Below, piece after piece: positions 42,401 to 50,016 of a DNA stretch of 64,000 nt. The notes beneath the pieces were generated by a model, which worked only from the letters and a program-made list of their open reading frames with translations, searched no databases and was not told the DNA's origin. The stretch is from positions 682,001 to 746,000 of the forward strand of contig CAVVUC010000001.1 in assembly GCA_963751395.1 (NCBI GenBank), in the 5' to 3' direction. The stretch is from CAVVUC01 sp963751395. Lineage in GTDB: Bacteria > Verrucomicrobiota > Verrucomicrobiia > Chthoniobacterales > Chthoniobacteraceae. A program made the position numbers and the translations under genes. The stretch's first letter is position 1. The number at the start of each line of letters is the position of its first letter.

Positions 42401-44769
42401 AACAGAACAGCCAGACGCTGGTCGCCATCGATGCGGGCCAGATCAATCAGGTCGGCCAGACGCCGGAGGGCAAGGCGTTCGTCAGCTTGGTGCGCGATGC
42501 CACCGCCCAACCCCGCAAACAACTGGGCTTCGTGGCCAAGACGCGCTCCGGCCGGGTGCTTAAACCGGTGCAAACGGGGTCGTTCGGATCGATGAAAATG
42601 CGCACGGAGAAATTCTCCTTTGACGCACCGATTTCCGAGATCGTGGAGTTTCAATTGCGCGAGCGGCTCTTCAACACAATGGAATTCAAAGACGTTGCCA
42701 CCTCTGCACTTCCTCCCGGCGCCTCAAGCGGAGGCATTTCCTTCGGCCCGGTGGTAGAGCGGGTGGTGAATGACATCGAGGTAAGAGATCATGCGGCGTT
42801 GAATTTCAAATCGGCCAGTGTGATCGGTTTTCCCAAGGCCGAAGTGGAAAGCCAGCGATGGACGGTTGACAAGGTGCGCCAATGGATGGCCGACAATAGC
42901 ATCGGCCTGTTTGCCAAATATGAGCCGAGTGAGAATCGCTGGGCGCTGGCCGGCCTGGACCTGTCGCTGGTGCTGATGGACGATGATGCTTGGGAATCCA
43001 GCCAGCCCGGCATGGTGCGGCAGTCGCTCCGGTCCGACCAGCCGGGAGTTCGGGCGGTGACGAGCGCGGGAATTCGTTATTTCACCTTGCCCAGACAACC
43101 TGACCTCCCGAGCACGTTCGCGTTTGGCACGCCCGATGGAACAATCGGGCTTCTGCAAATCACCGGCTTCACCGAAAACCCGCCCGGCGTGAAGATCCGC
43201 TACAAATTGGTGCAAGGCGTAGCTACGAGCGCCCCGCCAAAAACTGAACCCGCCACCGCCGTCTTTGGCCTGCAAACCGAGCGAACCCTCGCGACGGACA
43301 CGGCGAACCGCGATGGCGTGGTGGGATACCGGTTCAAGAACAATGAGGAGGTCCCCGTGCCGGAGGCGCTGACCGGGCACTTCAAGAACTTGTCCACGCG
43401 GGGCTTCACGCCGGAGTTGAAACAATGGATGCGGGACAACCGCGTGGACATGCTGTTTCACTTCGCGGAAAAATCCTACGACGTGCTCACGCTGGACATG
43501 CGCAACGATTTCATCGGCCAAGCCAAGGAATGGGACACCGTGCTTCCCTGCCAAGCTGCTCCGGCGCTGAAAAAGCTGGAGGATTTGAACACCGAACCCG
43601 GCCCGGGCATTTCCAGCGGCGCGGGTTATCGCGACGGCCCGACTGCGCTGAACGTCTTCCGCACGCGCGAAGGTGTTGCCGGCTTCTACCAGCTTCGCGC
43701 CTTCGCGGACATGCAAGGCCACGGCGTTGTCATCCGTTCCAAGCGGATTCAGAACATCCCGGCGGCTGCTGCCGGTGACAGAGCCGCATCAGTTTCCTTC
43801 AGCCCGCAGATCGAGACCGGGGTACGCTTCCTCGAAGTGCCCGCCGGTTTGCCGGTTGATTTGAAAAAGTTCGATCTCGTTGCAATCGAGAACCAGCCGG
43901 GCGTCGAGGTTCTCTCCTCGCCAAGAGTCTTCGTCACCAGCGGACAGGAATGCAAAATCGAAATGGGTGGCCTTGCGCAGGACGCGTTGGCTCCCACGCC
44001 TGCCGGTGTCTCCGCGTTGCTTCGGCCTACGCTCGACGGCACCACAGTTCACTATGCGGTGAAGCTCTCCATGCGCGCGAGGCGATCCTCCGGCAAAGAA
44101 GGCGAGCGCACGGCCATTCAAGAATACACCCACAGCGGTGACGCAGTGCTGGATCAACCCGTAGTCTTCGATGTCGGCACGGGAGAAAACGGGAAGCGTC
44201 TTCTCGCATGGATGGTTTTCCACCGGAGAGAAAAAGCGACGCCAGCAGTGACGCCGGCAGCCCCCGGCAACCCGACGACGGACGCGCCCATTCCGCCAAC
44301 GTTCGAGTCCGTCTCTGGCGCGGCAACCGCGCTGATCGCCAGGTTCTTTCCCAACGCCGTGAAAGACAGCAGCGCGGACGAATTCACCGCGAGGCAAGCG
44401 ATGCAGGAGTTCGAGATTCACAGCCAGTTCAAAAGCGGCGAGGTCGCGGCCACGGCGCATAAGCAGACCGGGCCGTCGGCGGATGGGTTCATGCTCACTG
44501 TGCAGCGGATAAAGGAGCCGGTCGTGAGCCAGAGTTTTCAGATTCAATCCAGCCAGACCGACGTGCCCCAATTCATCGACCGGCCTTACTGGAAAAGTTA
44601 CGTCAACAGCAGCTTCGACCCCAAGACCGGGCAGGGCGTGGCGGTATATTTCGACTTCGGTGCGCGGCTGAACCCCGAGTTCAAGGCGGCCATGTTGGAG
44701 ATTCTGAAGCTGTCGGCTGGCGCCAAGGGGGCACCGCTCGTGGAACCAAGCGGCAGCCGCAGCCCGTGA
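39457..44769 (+). CDS. Giant membrane Ser/Thr protein kinase with repeated C-terminal domains
   Basis: 1,770 aa. A zinc ribbon (CPRCGASLLKD...CPRCL, residues 11-31) precedes a Hanks-type kinase: GRGGMGVVYK (71-80), VALKLL with Lys93, HRDIKPEN (about 184), ADFGLAK (about 203) and MAPEQ (about 254). The activation loop holds a repeat-derived insertion (see the repeat at 40087). Several membrane segments follow at about 370-640, e.g. VGAALLAAPVLVWAVSAGAA and ALLTVLIALTAVLTTSALLL. The rest, probably extracytoplasmic, has three related modules marked by FGPVIERVVND, GLLQITGFTDNPPGVK, GLLQITGFTENPPGVK and a diverged GFYQLRAFADM, then a secretin-like stretch (VEVLSSPRVFVTSGQECKIE). It probably senses envelope signals and acts with the upstream sigma factor. 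Confidence 0.9.
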   Translation: MNTSDSPTPVCPRCGASLLKDAPEDLCPRCLAAAAFESGSMVTGAGASLPPPPIAEIAPHFPQLEITECLGRGGMGVVYKARQKSLDRFVALKLLAPEREKDPEFSDRFAREAQALAKLSHPHIVTVHDFGQAGGFFYLLMEYVDGANLRTLLQAHKFTPEQALAIVPPLCDALQYAHDRGIVHRDIKPENLLMDRDGRVKVADFGLAKIVAGGTAVAGVWDPGDPNLRSESSPAGVSDPGYSSDEKPVGTPSYMAPEQTADPAHVDNRADIYSLGVVFYEMLTGELPGKRLEAPSRKVQIDVRLDEVVLRALEKNPELRFQQASILKTQVETIAGEMGSARVPPADGAGSPPAKSRMVRLVEAVFDTRFTAPLAIKFIHLSALGFLGCLGFMGYASLPGTRPLFALWGFFGLFGLVGFAFPIEKAHRRRQAGLRPPVPTGPADDQPSRFSRTAIVGAALLAAPVLVWAVSAGAAILIPPRISEEERIALQGTLYFAWFVNYVLVAIAAVGTTLLGWVAVSQIRRSAGKLRGLWLAVFDGLLFPMLVLDAWIWLAVGKIWRSNPPQYGTWLGGFLVEHDYLPLLLLPVLCATIDYWIIRRVWRTVNRPPNATPPSPTTQPPRRIPALLTVLIALTAVLTTSALLLSVWPKIVRLTDVERQSTSSPSASPQNPSFGPVIERVVNDDRPGATNFLIDLDSGRLVTPPSPKEADWNWMVANGIDAIGDMDENVRGLLSAGGTVVVPVTSDDWETFSVSDVRQIVVPLSSTLEGGVAMPGKDRLPATFVFKTREDGMGLLQITGFTDNPPGVKLRYKLAQTSKASKTSLLVSPAQLAEPPRLRFIAERDYASTSAFGPPWKPDGQPPTAAEVGLVREHLSNFTADLRGVPGGKEARLLRFCFSHPALDGDCQRELTVTGTDGVSIPAFPGSGDSFVSEARPFLENQCWLAIGFAADRGHVLPEFVNLRLDYTLGPWRETSTTLPVKQNSQTLVAIDAGQINQVGQTPEGKAFVSLVRDATAQPRKQLGFVAKTRSGRVLKPVQTGSFGSMKMRTEKFSFDAPISEIVEFQLRERLFNTMEFKDVATSALPPGASSGGISFGPVVERVVNDIEVRDHAALNFKSASVIGFPKAEVESQRWTVDKVRQWMADNSIGLFAKYEPSENRWALAGLDLSLVLMDDDAWESSQPGMVRQSLRSDQPGVRAVTSAGIRYFTLPRQPDLPSTFAFGTPDGTIGLLQITGFTENPPGVKIRYKLVQGVATSAPPKTEPATAVFGLQTERTLATDTANRDGVVGYRFKNNEEVPVPEALTGHFKNLSTRGFTPELKQWMRDNRVDMLFHFAEKSYDVLTLDMRNDFIGQAKEWDTVLPCQAAPALKKLEDLNTEPGPGISSGAGYRDGPTALNVFRTREGVAGFYQLRAFADMQGHGVVIRSKRIQNIPAAAAGDRAASVSFSPQIETGVRFLEVPAGLPVDLKKFDLVAIENQPGVEVLSSPRVFVTSGQECKIEMGGLAQDALAPTPAGVSALLRPTLDGTTVHYAVKLSMRARRSSGKEGERTAIQEYTHSGDAVLDQPVVFDVGTGENGKRLLAWMVFHRREKATPAVTPAAPGNPTTDAPIPPTFESVSGAATALIARFFPNAVKDSSADEFTARQAMQEFEIHSQFKSGEVAATAHKQTGPSADGFMLTVQRIKEPVVSQSFQIQSSQTDVPQFIDRPYWKSYVNSSFDPKTGQGVAVYFDFGARLNPEFKAAMLEILKLSAGAKGAPLVEPSGSRSP
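40087..40182. repeat. GTAGCCGGGGTCT palindromic repeat inside the kinase gene
   Basis: GTAGCCGGAGG at 40087 and GTAGCCGGGGTCTGGGATCC at about 40105 are followed by GGGTCTCAGACCCCGGCTAC ending at 40182. The arms are complementary, and the family recurs at 30893. It adds a Gly/Pro/Ser-rich peptide (VAGVWDPGDPN ... AGVSDPGYSS) between the DFG and APE motifs and keeps the reading frame. Confidence 0.75.
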
Positions 44770-45065
44770 AAGTGGCTGTCGGGGATCGGGCGCTCCGGGG
44801 GAATGCGCCTTGCGGCGTCTGGCAAACCAATCGTCCACGGAGTGGCCGATCCACCACGGCATCGTTGCTGGATTTTGATCGACTCGAGGGCGATCGGCGG
44901 TAGTCTCGGGTCTTGTTTCACGTCACCAGCCCCCCGATGCGCAAAGGACGTTCCGCTTGAAAAAGGCGCGTGGCTTTTGCGCATTGGAAACAGACATCGT
45001 TAAACAACAGGACAAGCTCCGCAACGTGACGGAGCCGCCTCCGCATTGAGAATGAAATCAAAACC
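44770..45065. other. Intergenic stretch, nothing recognised
   Basis: About 296 bp between the kinase stop and the adenylate kinase-like gene. No gene, tRNA or clear terminator was found. Confidence 0.4.
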
Positions 45066-45725
45066 ATGGGCAAAATCATCATTGTAGCCGGTGTCCCCGG
45101 CGCTGGAAAATCCACCGTCCTCCTCGAAGCGTGGAAGCGCGTCGAAAAGGAATTGAACTACACCATCGTCTCGTTCGGCACCGAGATGCTCGAACTCTGC
45201 AAGGAGACCGGGCTCGTCGCCGACCGCGACCAGATGCGCAACCTCAGCCCGGACGTGCAGGAGGAGATGCAGTGGCGCACCACCAAGCGCGTCGCCGAGC
45301 GCCCCGAGAACATCCTGCTCGACACGCATTGCACGATCAAGACCGGCTCCGGCAGCTATCTGCCGGGCTTCACGCAGCGCATGCTCGAACGCATGTCGCC
45401 GCGCGCGATCGTGCTCGTGGATGCGCACGAGGCCGAGATTCGCGGCCGTCGCCGGCTGGACAAGTCGCGTCCGCTGCGGACCATCGAAGCCCAGGACGAC
45501 ATCCTCGAACACAAGCTCATCAACCGCGCCTACGCCGCGGCGTTTTCAGCGCGAAGCGGCTGTCTGCTGCGAATCATCCAGAACAACACCGGCGAGTTCG
45601 AGCGCGCGGTCGAGGAGTTCGTCTCGACGTTGAATTTCATCGGAGTCGAGAAGTTCATCCCGCCGGGCAAGCCCCGTCTGCCGGAGAAGCCGGCGGAATT
45701 CAAGACTCCGGCAGCGGAGAAATAG
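45066..45725 (+). CDS. Archaeal-type adenylate kinase (AdkA-like)
   Basis: A 219-aa P-loop kinase. IIIVAGVPGAGKSTVLLEAW is Walker A; YTIVSFGTEMLELCKETGLV and ADRDQMRNLSPDVQEEMQWR follow, then ILLDTHCTIKTGSGSYLPGF, and DILEHKLINRAYAAAFSARS with NNTGEFERAVEEFVSTLNF. This order of motifs (SFG..M.E....LV.DRDQMR, DTH, GYLPG, NR, VEE) matches the archaeal AdkA family, not bacterial Adk. AdkA converts ATP plus AMP into two ADP. A C-terminal Pro/Lys tail of about 25 aa is extra. No linked gene explains its role; the main bacterial adk would be elsewhere. Confidence 0.82.
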   Translation: MGKIIIVAGVPGAGKSTVLLEAWKRVEKELNYTIVSFGTEMLELCKETGLVADRDQMRNLSPDVQEEMQWRTTKRVAERPENILLDTHCTIKTGSGSYLPGFTQRMLERMSPRAIVLVDAHEAEIRGRRRLDKSRPLRTIEAQDDILEHKLINRAYAAAFSARSGCLLRIIQNNTGEFERAVEEFVSTLNFIGVEKFIPPGKPRLPEKPAEFKTPAAEK

Positions 45726-45951
45726 GCGGGGGGAACGCGAGGTTTTTGCGCAGCGAAAGGTGCCTTGTGAGTGAATCGCTCACGAGCAGGTTCGCGCCCG
45801 GCTTGGTGCATCGATTGCCTGGGGAGGGGCAGGTTGATGTGAAGGAATTCGCCGTCTCCGCTTGCAGGTTTGGGGTTCCGTTCGCTCGTGCGGTTTGACC
45901 TCACGAAAAGTCGTGCGATGTTCACGGGCCTTCAGTCCGGCCGCCTTTTGC

Positions 45952-48030
45952 ATGACGCGGAGCCATCTCATCGCTATTTTTTCCGCCGTCGTCTTCGCAG
46001 GGAGCGCCGGGGCGCATCCCCCCACTGAGTATGTCGAAGGGGATGCGATCGTGATCTTCAAAGCCTCGGCGGACCTGCCCTCGGCTCGAAAGGCATTGGC
46101 GAAACACTCGCTGAATTTCGACCAGCATTTCGCAGGGCTTTCGAAAATTCACGGCCGTCATTTCGGACTTGTCCGCGCGAAGACGCGCACAACGATGCAG
46201 TTGATCGCGGAGTTGAAAGCAGATCCCGATGTCGAGATCGCGGAGCCGAATTACTTGCGCTGGCCCGACTCGGTTCCGAACAATGCATTATTCCCGGTCC
46301 AATGGTCGGCACAGAACACCGGGCAGACAATCAGCAACTCGAGCGGCATTGTGAATGCCGGCACTCCGGGTGCGGACATCGAGTTTCTCCCCGCCTGGAG
46401 CATGACGCGGTCCGATGCGAAGCAGGTGGTCGTGGGCGTGCTTGACACGGGTGTGACCTACACGCATCCCGATCTCGTCGGCACCATTTGGATGAATCCG
46501 ATGGAGACGCCGGGCAACGGCCTGGATGACGACGGAAACGGATTCGTGGACGATTACTACGGCTACAACTTCGGCGTCGGGAATGCGAATCCGTCCGACT
46601 CCGGCTTTCACGGCACGCACGTCGCCGGAACGATCGCGGCGACCGGAAACAATTTCACGGGTGTGGCCGGCATCAATTACCGCGCGAAAATCATGGCGCT
46701 TCGCGTCGCCACTTCCTCCGGGTCGTTTCCCGTGTCGGCGATCATTTCCGCGCTTCAATACGCGACGATGATGAGAGGGCGAGGCGTGAACCTTGTGGCG
46801 CTGAACGAATCCTTCGGCGGCGGCGGCTATTCGAGCTCGGAGGTCGCAGCCATCCAGGCGGCGGGCAATGTGGGCGTTGTCGTTTGTGCCGCTGCGGGAA
46901 ACAACGGCACCAATAATGACACGACGCCGCTCTACCCGGCGGCCTATCACCTTCCGAACATGATCGTCGTCGCGGCGACCAATCAAAACGACGCGCTCGC
47001 AAGCTTCTCCAACTACGGCCCGACGACTGTGGACCTTGGCGCACCCGGCGTGAACATCCTCTCCACGAGTCCCGCCGGAGCCAGCGGTGCCAATACGTTC
47101 TTTCAAGTTGGCAGCGCCTCCTATTCGCCCATACCAATGACCTATTCCGGGACGGCTGCCAGCATCACGGGCACCGTTTACTACTGCGGGCTTGGCTACC
47201 CCGAAGACTTCCCCCCAAGTGTTGCAGGCAACATCGCGCTCATCCAAAGAGGCACTCTCCCATTTTCCACCAAAGTCACCAACGCCATGGCCGTCGGTGC
47301 CCGCGCGGCAATCATCTACAACAACGTGAGCGGCGCGTATGTCGGCACTCTCCAGACCGCCGGCAACTGGATTCCCACGCAATCCATCTCACAGGCGGAT
47401 GGCCAGGCGCTCCTCGCGACCCTGCCTGCACCCGGCACGTTCAACTCCGATTATCAATTTCTCGACGGCACATCAATGGCCGCGCCTCACGTGACCGCTG
47501 CGGTCGCCTTTGCGGCGATGAATTTCCCGGACGAAACCGTGGCTCAACGCATCCAGCGCATCCTCACGAATGCCGAGGTCACACCCGGCTTGCAGGGAAA
47601 AGTGGCGACCGGCGGACGACTGAACCTGCTACGCATCGTGGATACCGATGGCAACGGTCTGCCGGACTGGTGGGAAAAAAGCTACTTCAACCAGCCCGGC
47701 GGCGTCGATCCCAACGCCGATCCGGACCACGATGGGCTGACGAATGCTCAGGAATATCTCGCAGGCACAAACCCGGCCGATTCGAGAAGCGCGCTTCGAA
47801 TCTCGTCCATCGTGAAGAGCAATGCGGCGGCTGGTTTCGTCATTACCTGGGCATCCGTTCCCGGCAAGAGCTATCAGGTGTTCCGGAGCGATTCGCCCGG
47901 TGGCCCGTGGCTGAGCGATCTGCCGGGGTCATTGCTTACTGCGGCTGGCGGTCAGACGAATCTCAGTTACACCGACACGTCCGCTGCCAGCGCCAGGCGT
48001 TTTTATCGCGTCGGGCTGGTCGTGCCCTGA
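45952..48030 (+). CDS. Secreted subtilisin-family (S8) serine protease
   Basis: A 692-aa protein with the signal peptide MTRSHLIAIFSAVVFAGSAGA, then an inhibitor-I9-like propeptide (GDAIVIFKASADLPSARKAL, VEIAEPNYLR). The catalytic triad is complete: VVVGVLDTGVTYTHPDL (Asp), GFHGTHVAGTIAATG (His) and LDGTSMAAPHVTAAVAFAAM (Ser). A PA-domain insertion sits between His and Ser (CGLGYPEDFPPSVAGNIALI). The C-terminus has DTDGNGLPDWWEKSYFNQPG and DPDHDGLTNAQEYLAGTNPA, calcium-binding thrombospondin-type-3-like motifs common in this phylum, then a fibronectin-like end. The Met at 45952 is chosen because it begins the signal peptide. Confidence 0.93.
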   Translation: MTRSHLIAIFSAVVFAGSAGAHPPTEYVEGDAIVIFKASADLPSARKALAKHSLNFDQHFAGLSKIHGRHFGLVRAKTRTTMQLIAELKADPDVEIAEPNYLRWPDSVPNNALFPVQWSAQNTGQTISNSSGIVNAGTPGADIEFLPAWSMTRSDAKQVVVGVLDTGVTYTHPDLVGTIWMNPMETPGNGLDDDGNGFVDDYYGYNFGVGNANPSDSGFHGTHVAGTIAATGNNFTGVAGINYRAKIMALRVATSSGSFPVSAIISALQYATMMRGRGVNLVALNESFGGGGYSSSEVAAIQAAGNVGVVVCAAAGNNGTNNDTTPLYPAAYHLPNMIVVAATNQNDALASFSNYGPTTVDLGAPGVNILSTSPAGASGANTFFQVGSASYSPIPMTYSGTAASITGTVYYCGLGYPEDFPPSVAGNIALIQRGTLPFSTKVTNAMAVGARAAIIYNNVSGAYVGTLQTAGNWIPTQSISQADGQALLATLPAPGTFNSDYQFLDGTSMAAPHVTAAVAFAAMNFPDETVAQRIQRILTNAEVTPGLQGKVATGGRLNLLRIVDTDGNGLPDWWEKSYFNQPGGVDPNADPDHDGLTNAQEYLAGTNPADSRSALRISSIVKSNAAAGFVITWASVPGKSYQVFRSDSPGGPWLSDLPGSLLTAAGGQTNLSYTDTSAASARRFYRVGLVVP

Positions 48031-48129
48031 ACACAAGCACCGGGGATAATCTGCAAATCCGCGCTGAAATCAGTGCGGATTTTTTCTGGCGGAGAATCTC
48101 AATCACCCGCTAAGTGTTCGTTCACACTC

Positions 48130-49974
48130 ATGGCATCCAACTACACCGAAGCCAGCATCAAGACCCTCAGCTCGCTCGAGCACATCCGCCTTCGCCCCGG
48201 CATGTACATCGGACGGCTCGGCAACGGCGCGCACGCGGAGGATGGCATCTACGTGCTGCTCAAGGAGACGATCGATAACTCGATCGACGAGTTCATGATG
48301 GGGCAGGGCAGGAAGATCGAGGTGGAGATCACGGATCGCAGCGTGAAGGTGCGCGACTACGGGCGCGGCATCCCGCTCGGCAAACTCGTGGACTGCGTCT
48401 CGATCATCAACACGGGCGCGAAATACGACAGCGAGACTTTTCAAAAAGCCGTGGGCCTCAATGGCGTCGGGCAGAAGGCGGTGAATGCGCTCTCGCTGAA
48501 CTACCGCGCGCAGGCGATCCGCGAGGGCGAGACGAAGGTGGTCGATTTTGAAAAGGGGAAGCTCAAGTCGCAGTCGCGCGTGACGAAGACCGCCGAGCGC
48601 AACGGCACGCTCGTCGAGTTCACGCCCGACGAGGCGCTCTTCGGCAAGGACTTCAAGTTCCGCACGGAGTTCATCGAGGACATGCTGTGGAACTACGCCT
48701 TCCTCAACCGCGGCCTCACGCTCACGTTCAATGGCAAGCCCTTCCAGCTCCGAGCACGGCCTGAAGGATCTGCTCACAAAGGAACTCAGCGGCGATCCGC
48801 TCTATCCCATCATCCATCTCGAAGGCGAGGACATCGAAATCGCCGCTCACGCACGGCAACCACTACGGCGAGGAATACTGGTCGTTCGTGAACGGCCAGC
48901 ACACCACGATGGGCGGCACGCATCTCGCCGCGTTCCGCGAGGCGTTCGTCGCGACTTTGCGCAATCATTTCAAAAAGGACTTCGACGCCGCGGACGTGCG
49001 CCAGTCCATCGACGCCGCCATCGTCGTGCGCGTGCAGGAGCCCGTCTTCGAGTCGCAGACGAAGACCAAGCTCGGCTCCACCGAGGTCGGGCCGAAGGGG
49101 CCGACCATCAAGGAATTCGTCGGCAAGTTCCTGCAGCAGGCGCTCGACACCTACCTGCACAAGCACCGCGAGACCGCCGAGATCATCCGCAAGAAGATCG
49201 AGGAGAACGAGCACGAGCGGAAGGAACTCGCCGGCATCCGCAACATCGCCAAGGAACGCGCCAAGAAAGCCTCGCTGCACAACCGCAAGCTGCGCGACTG
49301 CCGCCTCCATCTCGGCGACAAGAATCCGCGCGCCGAGGAGAGCACGCTCTTCATCGTCGAGGGCGACTCCGCCGCCGGCTCGCTCACCGCCACGCGCGAC
49401 GTGCAGACGCAGGCCGTCTTCGCGCTGAAAGGCAAACCGCTCAACACCTACGGCCTCACGAAGAAGGTCATCTACGAGAACGAGGAGTTCCACCTTCTCC
49501 AGGCCGCGCTGAACATCGAGGACGGCCTCGACGGCCTGCGCTACAACAAGATCGTCATCGCCACCGACGCCGACGTGGACGGCATGCACATCCGCCTGCT
49601 GCTGCTCTCGTTCTTCCTGCAATTCTTCCCCGACATCATCCGCAACAACCACCTCTTCATCCTGCAGACGCCGCTCTTCCGCGTCCGCAACAAGAAGGTC
49701 ACGAAGTATTGCTACAGCGAGCAGGAGAAACAGGCCGCCGTCACCGCGCTCGGCGCCAGCCACGAGATCACGCGCTTCAAAGGCCTCGGCGAAATCTCCG
49801 CCGGCGAGTTCAAGGACTTCATCGGCGAAAACATCCGCCTCGACCCGATCAACCTCCACCACCTCTACAGCTCCGACGAACTGCTCTCGCTTCTTCATGG
49901 GCAAGAACACGCAGGAGCGGCAGGAGTTCATCATCGAGAACCTGCGCGTGGAGAAGGATCTGATCGAGGCGTGA
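48130..49974 (+). CDS. parE: DNA topoisomerase IV subunit B (ParE-like), three +1 frame breaks
   Basis: ATPase subunit of a type IIA topoisomerase, of the Bacteroidetes-style ParE group. Read through, it would be about 613 aa. SIKTLSSLEHIRLRPGMYIG and LLKETIDNSIDEFMMG form the GHKL ATPase; FIVEGDSAAGS and IATDADVDGMHIRLLLLSFF form the TOPRIM core; ERQEFIIENLRVEKDLIEA is the end. The frame breaks by one extra base at 48748 (CAG-C-TCC), 48845 (GCC-G-CTC) and 49890 (TCG-C-TTC). Removing each restores conserved residues on both sides (GKPFQ/SEHGL, EDIEIA/LTHGN, LLS/FFMGKN). As written, translation would end early at 48891. The +1 pattern continues in parC. Confidence 0.88.
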
Positions 49975-50016
49975 GGTTCGGAAATCCGCATTCCACTCAT
50001 TTCAGCAGTCAAATAA

